From NCBI RefSeq assembly GCF_018494035.1, contig NZ_JABBFO010000011.1:33776-97775 (forward strand): a stretch of 64,000 nucleotides of DNA, in the 5' to 3' direction. The position numbers and the translations under genes are program-made. Positions 36,948-45,976 of this stretch are shown here, one piece after another (the stretch's first letter is position 1; each line of letters begins with the position of its first letter). This DNA comes from Rosenbergiella australiborealis (lineage in GTDB: Bacteria; Pseudomonadota; Gammaproteobacteria; Enterobacterales; Enterobacteriaceae). The notes below the pieces were generated by a model. That model was not told the origin of the DNA and did not search any database. It saw nothing but the letters and a program-made list of their open reading frames with translations.

Positions 36948-39578
36948 ATGGATGAGCGAAAGCAGAGTACTGGAGCGAAAAAATTCGTAGTTTTAAGAAA
37001 AGGCCGTAGCGTCAGGCGCCTTTATTTACGAATTATTGCTCTGACATCTCCGATTGTCGGCGTATTAGGTATTTCGACGACGGGGTGGGCCAATGATCCC
37101 GCACTTAACCCTGGCGAAGTGACTCGCGAGCGGGCGAAAGGGATGGCGTTCGATGCTCACTTTTTACATGGTGAAAAAGTCGACCTATCGCTATTCGAGC
37201 AGGGCAATCCCGCCGCCGTTGGCGATTACCCCGTCTCTATCTTGGTTAATAATCAGCAGCGAGGTCGGTTTGTCGTCAGTTTTATCCAGCAACCAGAGCA
37301 ACCGAAAGGCTACGCACAGCCCTGTTTTACCCTTGAGATGCTACAAAAGATCGGCATTGTAATCGACAAAACCTCGTCCGATACCACTCAAGCCTGTCGC
37401 CCCCTTGAACAGTGGATCCCTACTAGTCGGGCCTATTATGAAAGCAGTGACTTTACCTTACAGCTTAGCGTCCCACAGAAGTATTTTCAGCCCAACGGGC
37501 TAGGAGACATTCCACCAGAGCGTTGGGAGCAGGGGAGTAATGTTGCCTTCGTTGATTATAATGTCGATGAGTATTATCAACGGACATTTTCGTCATCCTC
37601 GATGAGCACGCCATCTCGTTCACACACCACGTTGAGCTTTAGCTCGTTGCTGGGAATTAACCTTGAGGGGTGGCGATTACGGTATCGACAAATCAGTCGT
37701 AAATTACAGGAACGACGTTGGCAATACCACGGTCAGTCTGCTTATGCAGAGCATGACATTACCGTGCTTAAAAGCCAGCTACGCTTAGGTGAAACTTGGT
37801 CTTCCGGTGAACTGTTCGATAGTGTCACCTTTCGTGGGGTCCAACTGCGCTCCGATCACCGTATGCTACCGGCAAAGCTCCGTACGTATACCCCTTATTT
37901 TACGGGTATTGCCGAAACTAATGCGAAAGTCTCGATTTGGCAGCAAGGTAAGCTCATTCAAGAAACCAGTGTACCCGCCGGACCTTTTGAAATCGATTCC
38001 CCAACGGTTGGCGGCTATGGCGGCGATTATACTTTGATTATTGATGAGGCCGACGGCCGTCAAAAAGTCATGATCGTTCCTAACTCAGCGCCACCCCTGA
38101 TCCTTAACCAGTCGGTACTCAAATACGAATTGGATGCGGGAAAAATCAATACGACTCAGGCAGCTAATCAAGCCTATTTTCTACAAGCTAACCTCTTTTA
38201 TGGGTTGACGGAGAACACCACGCTCTACACGGGGTTACAAGTCGGTGATGGCTATCAGGGGGGAGCTGTCGGTAATGCCTTTAACACACGGCTAGGTGGA
38301 ATGGCGGTGACCGCGAATTATTCGCAGGTGAAAAGTAAACCCCATAACAGTAAACGAAACGGAAGTCGCATGACGCTTGCGTACAATAAGTCGTTACGCG
38401 CTACGCAAACAAGTATTAACTTCTCCTTTGATCGACTGACGTCTGGCCACTATCAATCTCTCAATACTGTTGTGAACGGCCAAGAATCTTATAGAAATTG
38501 GGGATATCCAACGGTAAAACAGCGGATGTCGCTGTCCGTCGGACAACCCATTGGTGAAAGTTTCAGTGTTAATCTCTCAGCCTCGCATTACCGTTTCAAA
38601 AATAAATCATCGACTAAACAGTACAGCCTTTCGGTGAATAACCAATTTCGCTACTTTGGTCTAGGGGGCTTTTTATCAAGGAGTCAGACGCAGAGTGGCG
38701 TCAATGAAAATTCTCTGATGATATCCCTGAGTATTCCATTAGGCGCAAGTACAGTGAAAAATAGGCTTTTCGACTCTTTTTATAGTACCTACTCTCATAG
38801 TAATAATCGTACCACTACCGTGCAAAATAGCCTTAACGGCCATTACGGCGACGAAAATACGTTAGTTTACGGACTGGGCATCAATAGCGAGAAAAATAAT
38901 CAGGAAAAATTGAATCACGGCGTTCAAGGGAATATCTCATATAACCGCTCCCAGGGCCAATATAGCAGCTCCTTTAGTCGTAATCGTCGACATCAACAAT
39001 TCTCGCTATCGGCAAACGGTAGTCTTGTTGCGCATTCAGCTGGGCTGATTGCCGGAAGGCAGATAGGGAATAATCCCTTTGCCATCATTTATGCAGAAGG
39101 CGCACAGGGTGCGAAGATTATTAATGGGCAGGGGGCCGCCCTTAATCGTGAAGGGTACGGCTTATTACCTTCGCTCACCCCTTACCTCGAAAATAGAATT
39201 GCCGTCAACCCAGAGGGGCTACCGCTAAGTGTCTCGATTGAAGAGAATGAAACGATGGTCGTTCCGCGTATGGGGGCAGCAATTAAAGTCAAGATGAAAA
39301 CGCAGACCGGTACCCCGATTTTACTCAAAATTCGCGATCGTCAGCAGCGGCTGTTTGCCATGATGAGCCAACTCTATACCGACTCTAATCCTTCAGTAGC
39401 GCTGGTTTCACAAGCGGGTAGAGCCTTTGTACAAGGATGGAATCCCGCTACAGAAGCGCTGTTTATCCGTGACAGTGTCAGCCATGAAGTCTGCCAAATA
39501 AAAGTAAGTGAACAGTTTATAGATGAAGTTAAACGTTCACGCGATGAGATGATTTATCAGGAGGTAAGCTGTAAATGA
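36948..39578 (+). CDS. Fimbrial outer-membrane usher protein
   Basis: The usher is the outer-membrane pore that assembles the pilus. The 876-aa protein has an extended, basic N-terminus before a hydrophobic signal, then AFDAHFLHGEKVDLSLFEQGN at the chaperone-binding N-terminal domain. The beta-barrel contains the plug domain (TYTPYFTGIAETNAKVSIWQ, PAGPFEIDSPTVGGYGGDYT). The C-terminal domains hold MVVPRMGAAIKVKM. The stop overlaps the minor pilin start by 4 bp. The long pre-signal stretch resembles other usher leaders; a later start is possible. Confidence 0.94.
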   Translation: MDERKQSTGAKKFVVLRKGRSVRRLYLRIIALTSPIVGVLGISTTGWANDPALNPGEVTRERAKGMAFDAHFLHGEKVDLSLFEQGNPAAVGDYPVSILVNNQQRGRFVVSFIQQPEQPKGYAQPCFTLEMLQKIGIVIDKTSSDTTQACRPLEQWIPTSRAYYESSDFTLQLSVPQKYFQPNGLGDIPPERWEQGSNVAFVDYNVDEYYQRTFSSSSMSTPSRSHTTLSFSSLLGINLEGWRLRYRQISRKLQERRWQYHGQSAYAEHDITVLKSQLRLGETWSSGELFDSVTFRGVQLRSDHRMLPAKLRTYTPYFTGIAETNAKVSIWQQGKLIQETSVPAGPFEIDSPTVGGYGGDYTLIIDEADGRQKVMIVPNSAPPLILNQSVLKYELDAGKINTTQAANQAYFLQANLFYGLTENTTLYTGLQVGDGYQGGAVGNAFNTRLGGMAVTANYSQVKSKPHNSKRNGSRMTLAYNKSLRATQTSINFSFDRLTSGHYQSLNTVVNGQESYRNWGYPTVKQRMSLSVGQPIGESFSVNLSASHYRFKNKSSTKQYSLSVNNQFRYFGLGGFLSRSQTQSGVNENSLMISLSIPLGASTVKNRLFDSFYSTYSHSNNRTTTVQNSLNGHYGDENTLVYGLGINSEKNNQEKLNHGVQGNISYNRSQGQYSSSFSRNRRHQQFSLSANGSLVAHSAGLIAGRQIGNNPFAIIYAEGAQGAKIINGQGAALNREGYGLLPSLTPYLENRIAVNPEGLPLSVSIEENETMVVPRMGAAIKVKMKTQTGTPILLKIRDRQQRLFAMMSQLYTDSNPSVALVSQAGRAFVQGWNPATEALFIRDSVSHEVCQIKVSEQFIDEVKRSRDEMIYQEVSCK

Positions 39579-40153
39579 AAGGATTCAATAAATTAGCGAT
39601 CAGTTATTTACTGTTAGTGTCGGTAATGAGTTTACCGTCTACCTATGCCGCCACAAAAAAATGCCAAGGCGACTGTCATATCGATGTACTGTTTAAAGGT
39701 GAATACCTTGCTCAGACATGTCGCTTGAGCATTAATCAGGCGACGTCTAGAGAAACCATCGCCTTACCGGTAGTGTCGCTCTCCGAATTTAGCATCTGGA
39801 ATAATGAATTAGGAGAGACGCCTTTTACGCTACAGCTGACCGGCTGTCCCGATAAACAGACGGTATTAGTCGCCCTCCAAGCGGAGAACGGCCTCTACAA
39901 TTCAGTGAGTAGAAATTTTAAAAATACACCGGGCGCAGGGATGAGCGAGAGAATAGAGCTGCGGATTAGAAAGGAAAATGGCGAACAACTCAAAGTTAAT
40001 CAGCCGGATTCTGGGCAGCTCTATAAATATGCCTCGGGGGCTAATGTTGAATCGCATCAGTTTACCGCGAGTTATTACGATTCTATGGGGTATTTTAAGC
40101 CAACACCCGGAAAGCTATTAGTCAGAGGAATAGTCACCATTAATTATCAGTGA
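39575..40153 (+). CDS. Minor fimbrial subunit
   Basis: The 192-aa pilin-like protein has a signal peptide ending near TYAA. An unusual early cysteine pair (KKCQGDC) is followed by the pilin cysteines in AQTCRLSI and LTGCPDKQ. The C-terminal strand VRGIVTINYQ is of pilin type. It is translationally coupled to the usher and 43 bp from tssB. It may be an adaptor or tip-proximal subunit; there is no adhesin domain. Confidence 0.8.
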   Translation: MKGFNKLAISYLLLVSVMSLPSTYAATKKCQGDCHIDVLFKGEYLAQTCRLSINQATSRETIALPVVSLSEFSIWNNELGETPFTLQLTGCPDKQTVLVALQAENGLYNSVSRNFKNTPGAGMSERIELRIRKENGEQLKVNQPDSGQLYKYASGANVESHQFTASYYDSMGYFKPTPGKLLVRGIVTINYQ

Positions 40154-40196
40154 ACACCGAGCAATCGATAGGATTATTTAACAGGGAGTGTCAGGA

Positions 40197-40727
40197 ATGA
40201 GTCATAACGATTCACAAAAATTTATTGCAAGAAACCGCGCACCGCGTGTGCAAATTGAATACGATGTTGAGATCTACGGCGATGATAAGAAAGTTAATCT
40301 CCCTTTCGTCATGGGCGTAATGTCCGACCTTTCAGGGAAATCACATGTCGCGCAACAGCCGCTAAAGGAGAGAAAATTTCTCGCCATCGATATCGATAAT
40401 TTCGATGAGCGAATGAAAGCATTACAACCGCGAGTGCTCTTCGATGTGGAAAACACATTAAGTGGGGAAGGAAAGCTACTGGTCGATTTAACCCTAGAGA
40501 GTTTGTCTGATTTTTCGCCTGAAAACATCGCTAAAAAAGTCGCGCCTCTCGCCCAATTATTGGAGGCCAGAACGCAACTGGCTAACCTACAGACCTACAT
40601 GGATGGTAAAAGTGATGCCGAAGGATTGGTGATGCAATTGCTCAATGATCCTGATCTGCTCGCCGCACTTGCCTCGCTCCCGGCGGCAGAACCTAGTTCA
40701 GCGTCATCAGCAACGAGTGAGGAGTAA
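40197..40727 (+). CDS. tssB: T6SS contractile sheath small subunit TssB
   Basis: TssB and TssC form the contractile sheath around the Hcp tube. ATG 40197 (MSHNDSQKFIARNRAPRVQIEYDVE) was chosen, with AGGGAG 8 nt upstream, giving 176 aa; an in-frame GTG at 40188 overlaps that ribosome site. The signature LPFVMGVMSDLSG and the LRVLFDVENTL-type stretch (PRVLFDVENTL) are intact. Just 43 bp separate it from the minor pilin gene, with no terminator, so read-through from the fimbrial operon is likely. Confidence 0.96.
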   Translation: MSHNDSQKFIARNRAPRVQIEYDVEIYGDDKKVNLPFVMGVMSDLSGKSHVAQQPLKERKFLAIDIDNFDERMKALQPRVLFDVENTLSGEGKLLVDLTLESLSDFSPENIAKKVAPLAQLLEARTQLANLQTYMDGKSDAEGLVMQLLNDPDLLAALASLPAAEPSSASSATSEE

Positions 40728-40730
40728 GCG

Positions 40731-42230
40731 ATGAAACAGGTTACGACGCAAGCGGGGCTAACGACGACGGCTACGGCAGTATCGACTGAACTTCCGGCGC
40801 TCTTACAGAAGGCATTTCGCCCGCAAACCGATGTCGCGAAACAGGCGGTTGAAACGGCGGTCAAAACGCTGGCGCAGCAAGCTCTACAGAGTGCAATTCT
40901 CCTATCCGAAGATGCGTATAAAAATATTGCCGCGCTGATCGAAACCATCGACCGCAAAATATCCGATCAGATTAACGGCATCTTACATCATCCAGAATTT
41001 CAGCGGTTAGAAAGTGCCTGGCGTGGATTACATCATCTGGTCACGAACACCGAAACGGACGAACAACTTAAGCTGCGCGTCCTGGATATTTCTCGTGATG
41101 AGTTGAGACGTAACTTGAAGCGTTATAAGGGTGCCAACTGGGATCAGAGCCCTATCTTTCGGATGATCTACGAAGAAGAATATGGGCAGCTAGGTGGCGA
41201 ACCCTATGGCTGTTTGGTCGGCGATTATTACTTCGACCACTCCCCTGAAGACGTCGATCTCTTAACATCTTTAGCAAAGATTGCCTCCTCCGCCCATGTT
41301 CCTTTTATTTCTGCGGCGGCGCCTGCGGTGATGCAGATGCAGAGTTGGCAGGAGTTAGCCAATCCTCGCGATCTGACGAAAATTTTTACGCAAAATCTTG
41401 AATATGCGGCGTGGAATCGCTTGCGACAATCGGAAGATGCGCGCTATATCGGGCTTGCCATGCCGCGATTTTTGGCGAGATTACCCTATGGAGCACGTAC
41501 TAATCCGGTCGAAGCTTTTGCGTTTGAAGAGAACACCTCCGGGGCCGATCACAGCCATTATGTTTGGGCGAATGCGGCCTACGCCATGGCAGTCAATATC
41601 AATCGTTCGTTTAAGCAGTACGGTTGGTGCACGATGATCCGCGGCGTAGAAAGTGGTGGCGTCGTGGAGGGGCTACCCTGCCATACTTTTCCCACCGACG
41701 ATGGTGGCATTGATTTAAAGTGCCCAACAGAAATCGCGATCTCCGATCGGCGTGAGGCGGAGTTGGCGAAAAATGGCTTTATTCCGCTGGTTCACCGAAA
41801 AAATACCGACTATGCCGCGTTTATTGGCGCGCAGTCGTTACAAAAGCCAACCGAATACTACGACGACGATGCCACCGCGAACGCGAGTCTATCGGCGCGA
41901 CTCCCTTATTTGTTCGCCTGTTCACGCTTTGCGCATTATTTAAAGTGCATCGTACGTGACAAGGTGGGGAGCTTTAAATCAAGGGAAGCGATGGAGAAGT
42001 GGCTAAACGATTGGGTGATGAATTATGTGGATGGCGATCCGGCGAACTCATCGCAGCAGACTAAAGCGAAACGCCCGTTAGCGGCAGCTGAGGTGCTGGT
42101 TACCGATATTGAAGGTAATCCCGGCTACTACCAAGCCAAATTCTATTTACGACCCCATTTTCAATTGGAAGGGCTGACCGTCTCACTGCGGATGGTTGCC
42201 AAACTGCCTTCGGTCAAAGAGAGCCTTTAA
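40731..42230 (+). CDS. tssC: T6SS contractile sheath large subunit TssC
   Basis: The 499-aa sheath protein has ILHHPEFQRLESAWRGLHHL, the family's most conserved block, near residue 85. FDHSPEDVDLL, FLARLPYG and the C-terminal DIEGNPGYYQAKFYLRPHFQ and LEGLTVSLRMVAKLP blocks follow. It follows tssB by 3 bp. Confidence 0.97.
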   Translation: MKQVTTQAGLTTTATAVSTELPALLQKAFRPQTDVAKQAVETAVKTLAQQALQSAILLSEDAYKNIAALIETIDRKISDQINGILHHPEFQRLESAWRGLHHLVTNTETDEQLKLRVLDISRDELRRNLKRYKGANWDQSPIFRMIYEEEYGQLGGEPYGCLVGDYYFDHSPEDVDLLTSLAKIASSAHVPFISAAAPAVMQMQSWQELANPRDLTKIFTQNLEYAAWNRLRQSEDARYIGLAMPRFLARLPYGARTNPVEAFAFEENTSGADHSHYVWANAAYAMAVNINRSFKQYGWCTMIRGVESGGVVEGLPCHTFPTDDGGIDLKCPTEIAISDRREAELAKNGFIPLVHRKNTDYAAFIGAQSLQKPTEYYDDDATANASLSARLPYLFACSRFAHYLKCIVRDKVGSFKSREAMEKWLNDWVMNYVDGDPANSSQQTKAKRPLAAAEVLVTDIEGNPGYYQAKFYLRPHFQLEGLTVSLRMVAKLPSVKESL

Positions 42231-42263
42231 TTCTCTATTCATTAACGTCAACAAGGAGTAGTT

Positions 42264-42749
42264 ATGTCTCAAGATATTTTTATTAAATTTGAGGGTATTG
42301 AAGGGGAATCGCAAGATGCCCAACATAAAGGAGAGATAGAAGTCTTAAATTGGGCATGGGGTTGCGCGCAACATTCTAACATGCACCAAGGCTCAGGGGG
42401 TGGGGCAGGGAAGGCGACCGTTGACGACTTCTCGTTCGAGCATTATATCGATCGTGCCAGTCCCAATCTCTTAAGCTACTGCTTATCGGGGAAACATATC
42501 AAAAGTGTCAAGTTTATCGTACGTAAAGCCGGCGGTGATCCTTTGGAATACCTGACGATAACCTTTAGCGACGTCATCATTACTCGTCTAACCAATATCG
42601 GTTCTTCACAAGAAGATGTTCGAGCGAAGGAGTGGGTGAATTTTTCCTTCACCGCCGTGACCGAGGACTATGTGATGCAAAACGCAGAAGGGAGTAAGTC
42701 AGGGGCAGTCACAGTGAGCTATAACGTGAAGTCTAACTCGCTGAACTAA
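42264..42749 (+). CDS. hcp: T6SS inner-tube protein Hcp (TssD)
   Basis: Hcp hexamers stack into the tube that is expelled with effectors. The 161-aa protein begins MSQDIFIKFEGIEGESQD, has VLNWAWG and the conserved KATVDDFSFEHYIDRASP stretch. It ends with VSYNVKSNSL, as in the evolved Hcp1/Hcp3-like group. It lies 33 bp behind tssC and is followed by a long hairpin. It is unrelated at close range to the dead orphan hcp at 20533. Confidence 0.96.
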   Translation: MSQDIFIKFEGIEGESQDAQHKGEIEVLNWAWGCAQHSNMHQGSGGGAGKATVDDFSFEHYIDRASPNLLSYCLSGKHIKSVKFIVRKAGGDPLEYLTITFSDVIITRLTNIGSSQEDVRAKEWVNFSFTAVTEDYVMQNAEGSKSGAVTVSYNVKSNSLN

Positions 42750-42765
42750 CATGAGATAATAGAAG

Positions 42766-42807
42766 GAAATAACAGATTTCTAAAAGTATCTTGGAATCTG
42801 TTATTTC
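42766..42807 (+). terminator. 13-bp stem-loop behind hcp (attenuator or mRNA stabiliser)
   Basis: GAAATAACAGATT (42766-42778) is the exact complement of AATCTGTTATTTC (42795-42807), with a 16-nt loop. The tail is CT-rich rather than a pure T run, so partial termination or 3'-end protection of the hcp message is more likely than full termination. The tss genes continue behind it. Confidence 0.7.
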
Positions 42808-42856
42808 TCTCTCTCCAAAATGATTTTTTATTCATCAATAGTGTGAAGGGAGTGCT

Positions 42857-43342
42857 ATGCCTTTAATTTATCTTTATACGCTTTTTTGCGCGGTACTCAT
42901 ATCGGGATGTACGATTAAACCGACCACTCGCTCAGACGTCAACGTTACGCTCAGTGCCGCCTCCAATATTAATAAAAATAAACAGGGCCACCCCTCACCG
43001 GTGCAATTATTTATTTATGCGGTGAACAATCGCGATAATTTTAGCGCAGAGAACCCTCTGACGTTAATTGCCTCACCACAGACCACAACGAGTGGTGATT
43101 ACCAGCGTATTGCAGACATTATTATTCAGCCCGGCGAGGAAAAATCGCTTTCCCTCCCGCTTCAGCCTGGTACGAATACCTTCGCCTTTGTTGTCGCGTA
43201 CCGAGAGATGGTGGCAAATCAATGGTTACTCCTGCGCGATATCGATAATTCACCACGATTCATTTGGCAAACCCCTTTTACTAGCCCACTGCCAGCGCAG
43301 CAAATCAGGCTGCGGGACTCAAGTATCACGTTTGCAGAATAA
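42857..43342 (+). CDS. tssJ: T6SS outer-membrane lipoprotein TssJ
   Basis: TssJ anchors the TssM-TssL membrane complex to the outer membrane. The 161-aa protein has a lipoprotein signal with lipobox ISGC and lipidated Cys18. PSPVQLFIYAVNNRDNF, the TssJ pattern, follows, and then FAFVVAYREM and the C-terminal strand. It lies 8 bp before tssK. Confidence 0.92.
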   Translation: MPLIYLYTLFCAVLISGCTIKPTTRSDVNVTLSAASNINKNKQGHPSPVQLFIYAVNNRDNFSAENPLTLIASPQTTTSGDYQRIADIIIQPGEEKSLSLPLQPGTNTFAFVVAYREMVANQWLLLRDIDNSPRFIWQTPFTSPLPAQQIRLRDSSITFAE

Positions 43343-43350
43343 GGAATGTT

Positions 43351-44685
43351 ATGAGAACCAATAAAGTGGTATGGAGTGAGGGACTGTTCTTGCGACCACA
43401 ACTCTTCCAACAACAAGAGCGCTACATTGAGCATTATATCCACCAGCGGACGTCGCTATTAACGCCTTATCATTGGGGCTTTTCTTCGCTCACCATCGAT
43501 CGCCAAGGGTTGGAATATGGAAAGCTGATTATCAACGCCGCGGCGGGAATTTTTCCTGACGGTACACCGTTTAGTATCCCCGACACCTGTCCTACACCAA
43601 GCCCATTAACCTTACTGCCACACCATTGTGGTCAGCAGCTGTATCTTGCGATTTCGTTAACGTTGCCCGGTCATGATGAAACGTTACTGTCCTCATCGCA
43701 CTCCGCATCCCTAGCGCGTTTTACGGCTAAGGAGCATCTGGTTCATGATAGTAATGCGGTGCATCGTGAAGCCCGCCATCTACTCCTCGCCCAATTAAAT
43801 CTGCGTCTTTTACCCGAGTCAGAGATGAATGATACGTGGATTGGCCTGCCTTGCGCCAAACTCAAGCATCTCGACGCAGATGGACGGGCAATATTGGTTG
43901 AGGATGACTATATTCCTCCCCTGATCGATTGCCGAGACAATACACTATTAATAAGTTGGTTGACGCATACTGTCGGCCAACTCAGGCATCGGGCGGAGAC
44001 CTTTGCCTTACAGCTTAATGACGCACAGGCGGTAGGGATTGAAGATTACTTATTACTGCAGCTCTGTAATCGTTACCACAGTACGCTCGACTATTGGTTA
44101 CAAAGACCTTTAGTCCACCCAGAGGTGCTGTTTTGTGAGGTGAATGCCTTGCAGGCTGAACTGGCGACTTATCTTTCGCCTCAGCGCCGTCCACCGCAAG
44201 AGGGATACCTTTACCAGCATACAGCGTTAGCAGAGACGTTTCGCCCGCTACTCGACGACATTAGTCAGCAGTTAAACCTATTACTGACCAAAGCCGGTGA
44301 GTGCTATGAGTTCCAGCGCCAGACTAATGGGGTATGGGTCACCGCCGATCCTGATCTCTCGCTCGATGCGTATCAAACACTGATCGTTGCGGTCAAAGCG
44401 GCCGTGCCGCATCAGCAAATCCATAAGCATTTTATTCAACAAACTAAAGTCAGTGCGCCACGGCAAATTCTCGACTTGGTTCGCTCGCATTTGCCCGGTG
44501 TAACGTTACAGCCCCTTGCGGGGCCGCCGCGTCAGCTCACCCATAGCTCCGGAACGCACTATTTTGAGTTAGTACAGAGTGGTCGCGATTGGCAGAGTAT
44601 GTTGGATGAACGTGCCGTTGCCCTGCATATTGCTGGGCAGTTTCCCGAGTTAACCCTTCGACTATGGGGGCTACGTGACAGATGA
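43351..44685 (+). CDS. tssK: T6SS baseplate-membrane connector TssK
   Basis: TssK trimers link the baseplate wedges to TssL and TssM. The 444-aa protein starts KVVWSEGLFLRPQLFQQQERY, the family signature, and shows LLHLQLLNR-like repeats, YHSTLDYW and a C-terminal NYFELVQSG-like block (HYFELVQSG). It overlaps tssL by 4 bp. Confidence 0.95.
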   Translation: MRTNKVVWSEGLFLRPQLFQQQERYIEHYIHQRTSLLTPYHWGFSSLTIDRQGLEYGKLIINAAAGIFPDGTPFSIPDTCPTPSPLTLLPHHCGQQLYLAISLTLPGHDETLLSSSHSASLARFTAKEHLVHDSNAVHREARHLLLAQLNLRLLPESEMNDTWIGLPCAKLKHLDADGRAILVEDDYIPPLIDCRDNTLLISWLTHTVGQLRHRAETFALQLNDAQAVGIEDYLLLQLCNRYHSTLDYWLQRPLVHPEVLFCEVNALQAELATYLSPQRRPPQEGYLYQHTALAETFRPLLDDISQQLNLLLTKAGECYEFQRQTNGVWVTADPDLSLDAYQTLIVAVKAAVPHQQIHKHFIQQTKVSAPRQILDLVRSHLPGVTLQPLAGPPRQLTHSSGTHYFELVQSGRDWQSMLDERAVALHIAGQFPELTLRLWGLRDR

Positions 44686-45965
44686 CTAAACTCGATACCT
44701 TATCCACGACACTTCTGCACGACGGGCAACGAGATGAAGGCCTTGCAGGCGAATTACCGCCTTATCCACGATCTTCCTCATTACCCCATCAGCACTTTAT
44801 TGGTGAGAGTGCCAGTCAACGATTAGCGCAAGCCCGTGCGAGTCGTTATCCACTTCTTCATCTGGCGAAACCGTTGTTGGCGGTGCTAAGTGAAGTACCT
44901 GCGCGAATCGAACACGCAGAAAGCGTTGATGTTTTACGATCATGGCTCATCTATGAGATCTCGCTCTTCGCACAACTATGTGAACAGCTGGATATTCCGT
45001 GGCGAAAAATGACGATCGCACGCTATTGTCTCTGCACGGCCCTAGATGAAGCTATTCATACCACAGAGTGGGGGATCAATAGCGGCTGGGCGCAACAAAA
45101 CCTGTTGAACTATTTCGAGGAAGATAACGATGGCGGGAATAAATTTTTCTTACTCGCCGGCCGGCTTGCGATGAATCCCCAAGAGTATGCCGAGGTATTA
45201 CTCATTATGCTGCATAGTCTCAATTTAGGATTTGCCGGGCGCTATAGCATTCAACAGAACGGGGCGGAGCAACTGGCGCAGATCCGCCAACAACTTTATA
45301 CGTTATTACTGCCCTTTATCCCCCGTTCTGAGGTGGCGATAGTGACGGATTATCTTTCCCCCCCTCTCGTTGACGTCAGAAAGCGGCTGTCGTTGCGCGG
45401 CTGCAGTCTATTGGCCCTGTTCGTCGTTGCGGCGACTTTCGGTGCCTATCGACTGCAGCTCCATCTCAGTCTTTCTCAACTGACCGATCAGGCGGCACAG
45501 TTCTCGCAGTATTTAGCTGTACCGCCAACATCCGTCGAGACACCGACCCTTCCAATGTTACTGAAGCATGATATCGACCAAGGTCGGTTGGTTATCGATA
45601 ACTTGGAGCAGGGATATCGGGTGAAAGTGATCGGTGGGCCGATGTTTGCCTCGGGCAGCGCGACGCTTTCTACTGAATATCAAGCAGTGATCCAGCGGCT
45701 GGCGCAAGCGGTAAAACAATTAGGGGGGGCGGTGACACTGATTGGGCATAGCGATAGCCAACCGATTAGAACGCAGAAAAAACTGTCTAATCAGCAGCTC
45801 TCCTTGCAGCGTGCAGACAACGTTGCACAGCTCTTTTATCCCTTTGGTTTTACGGACCGTCAACTTAAGCGGGTCGGTGTCGGCGAGCAGCAACCTTTAG
45901 CCCCCAACTCGAGCCTCAAGCAACGTAATCAAAATAGACGCGTTGAGTTTATCGTCACTTTTTAG
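44682..45965 (+). CDS. tssL: T6SS membrane protein TssL with C-terminal OmpA-like peptidoglycan-binding domain
   Basis: The 427-aa protein has the DotU-like cytoplasmic domain (about 60-225). It contains ARYCLCTALDEAIHTTEWG and the GMEGKYR-equivalent GFAGRYSI. One transmembrane helix near 232-252 follows. A periplasmic OmpA/MotB-like domain (about 310-427) carries GHSDSQPIRTQKKLSNQQLS and NRRVEFIV. The fused peptidoglycan anchor makes a separate TagL unnecessary. It is coupled to tssK by a 4-bp overlap. Confidence 0.96.
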   Translation: MTKLDTLSTTLLHDGQRDEGLAGELPPYPRSSSLPHQHFIGESASQRLAQARASRYPLLHLAKPLLAVLSEVPARIEHAESVDVLRSWLIYEISLFAQLCEQLDIPWRKMTIARYCLCTALDEAIHTTEWGINSGWAQQNLLNYFEEDNDGGNKFFLLAGRLAMNPQEYAEVLLIMLHSLNLGFAGRYSIQQNGAEQLAQIRQQLYTLLLPFIPRSEVAIVTDYLSPPLVDVRKRLSLRGCSLLALFVVAATFGAYRLQLHLSLSQLTDQAAQFSQYLAVPPTSVETPTLPMLLKHDIDQGRLVIDNLEQGYRVKVIGGPMFASGSATLSTEYQAVIQRLAQAVKQLGGAVTLIGHSDSQPIRTQKKLSNQQLSLQRADNVAQLFYPFGFTDRQLKRVGVGEQQPLAPNSSLKQRNQNRRVEFIVTF

Positions 45966-45976
45966 AGAGATAACAC

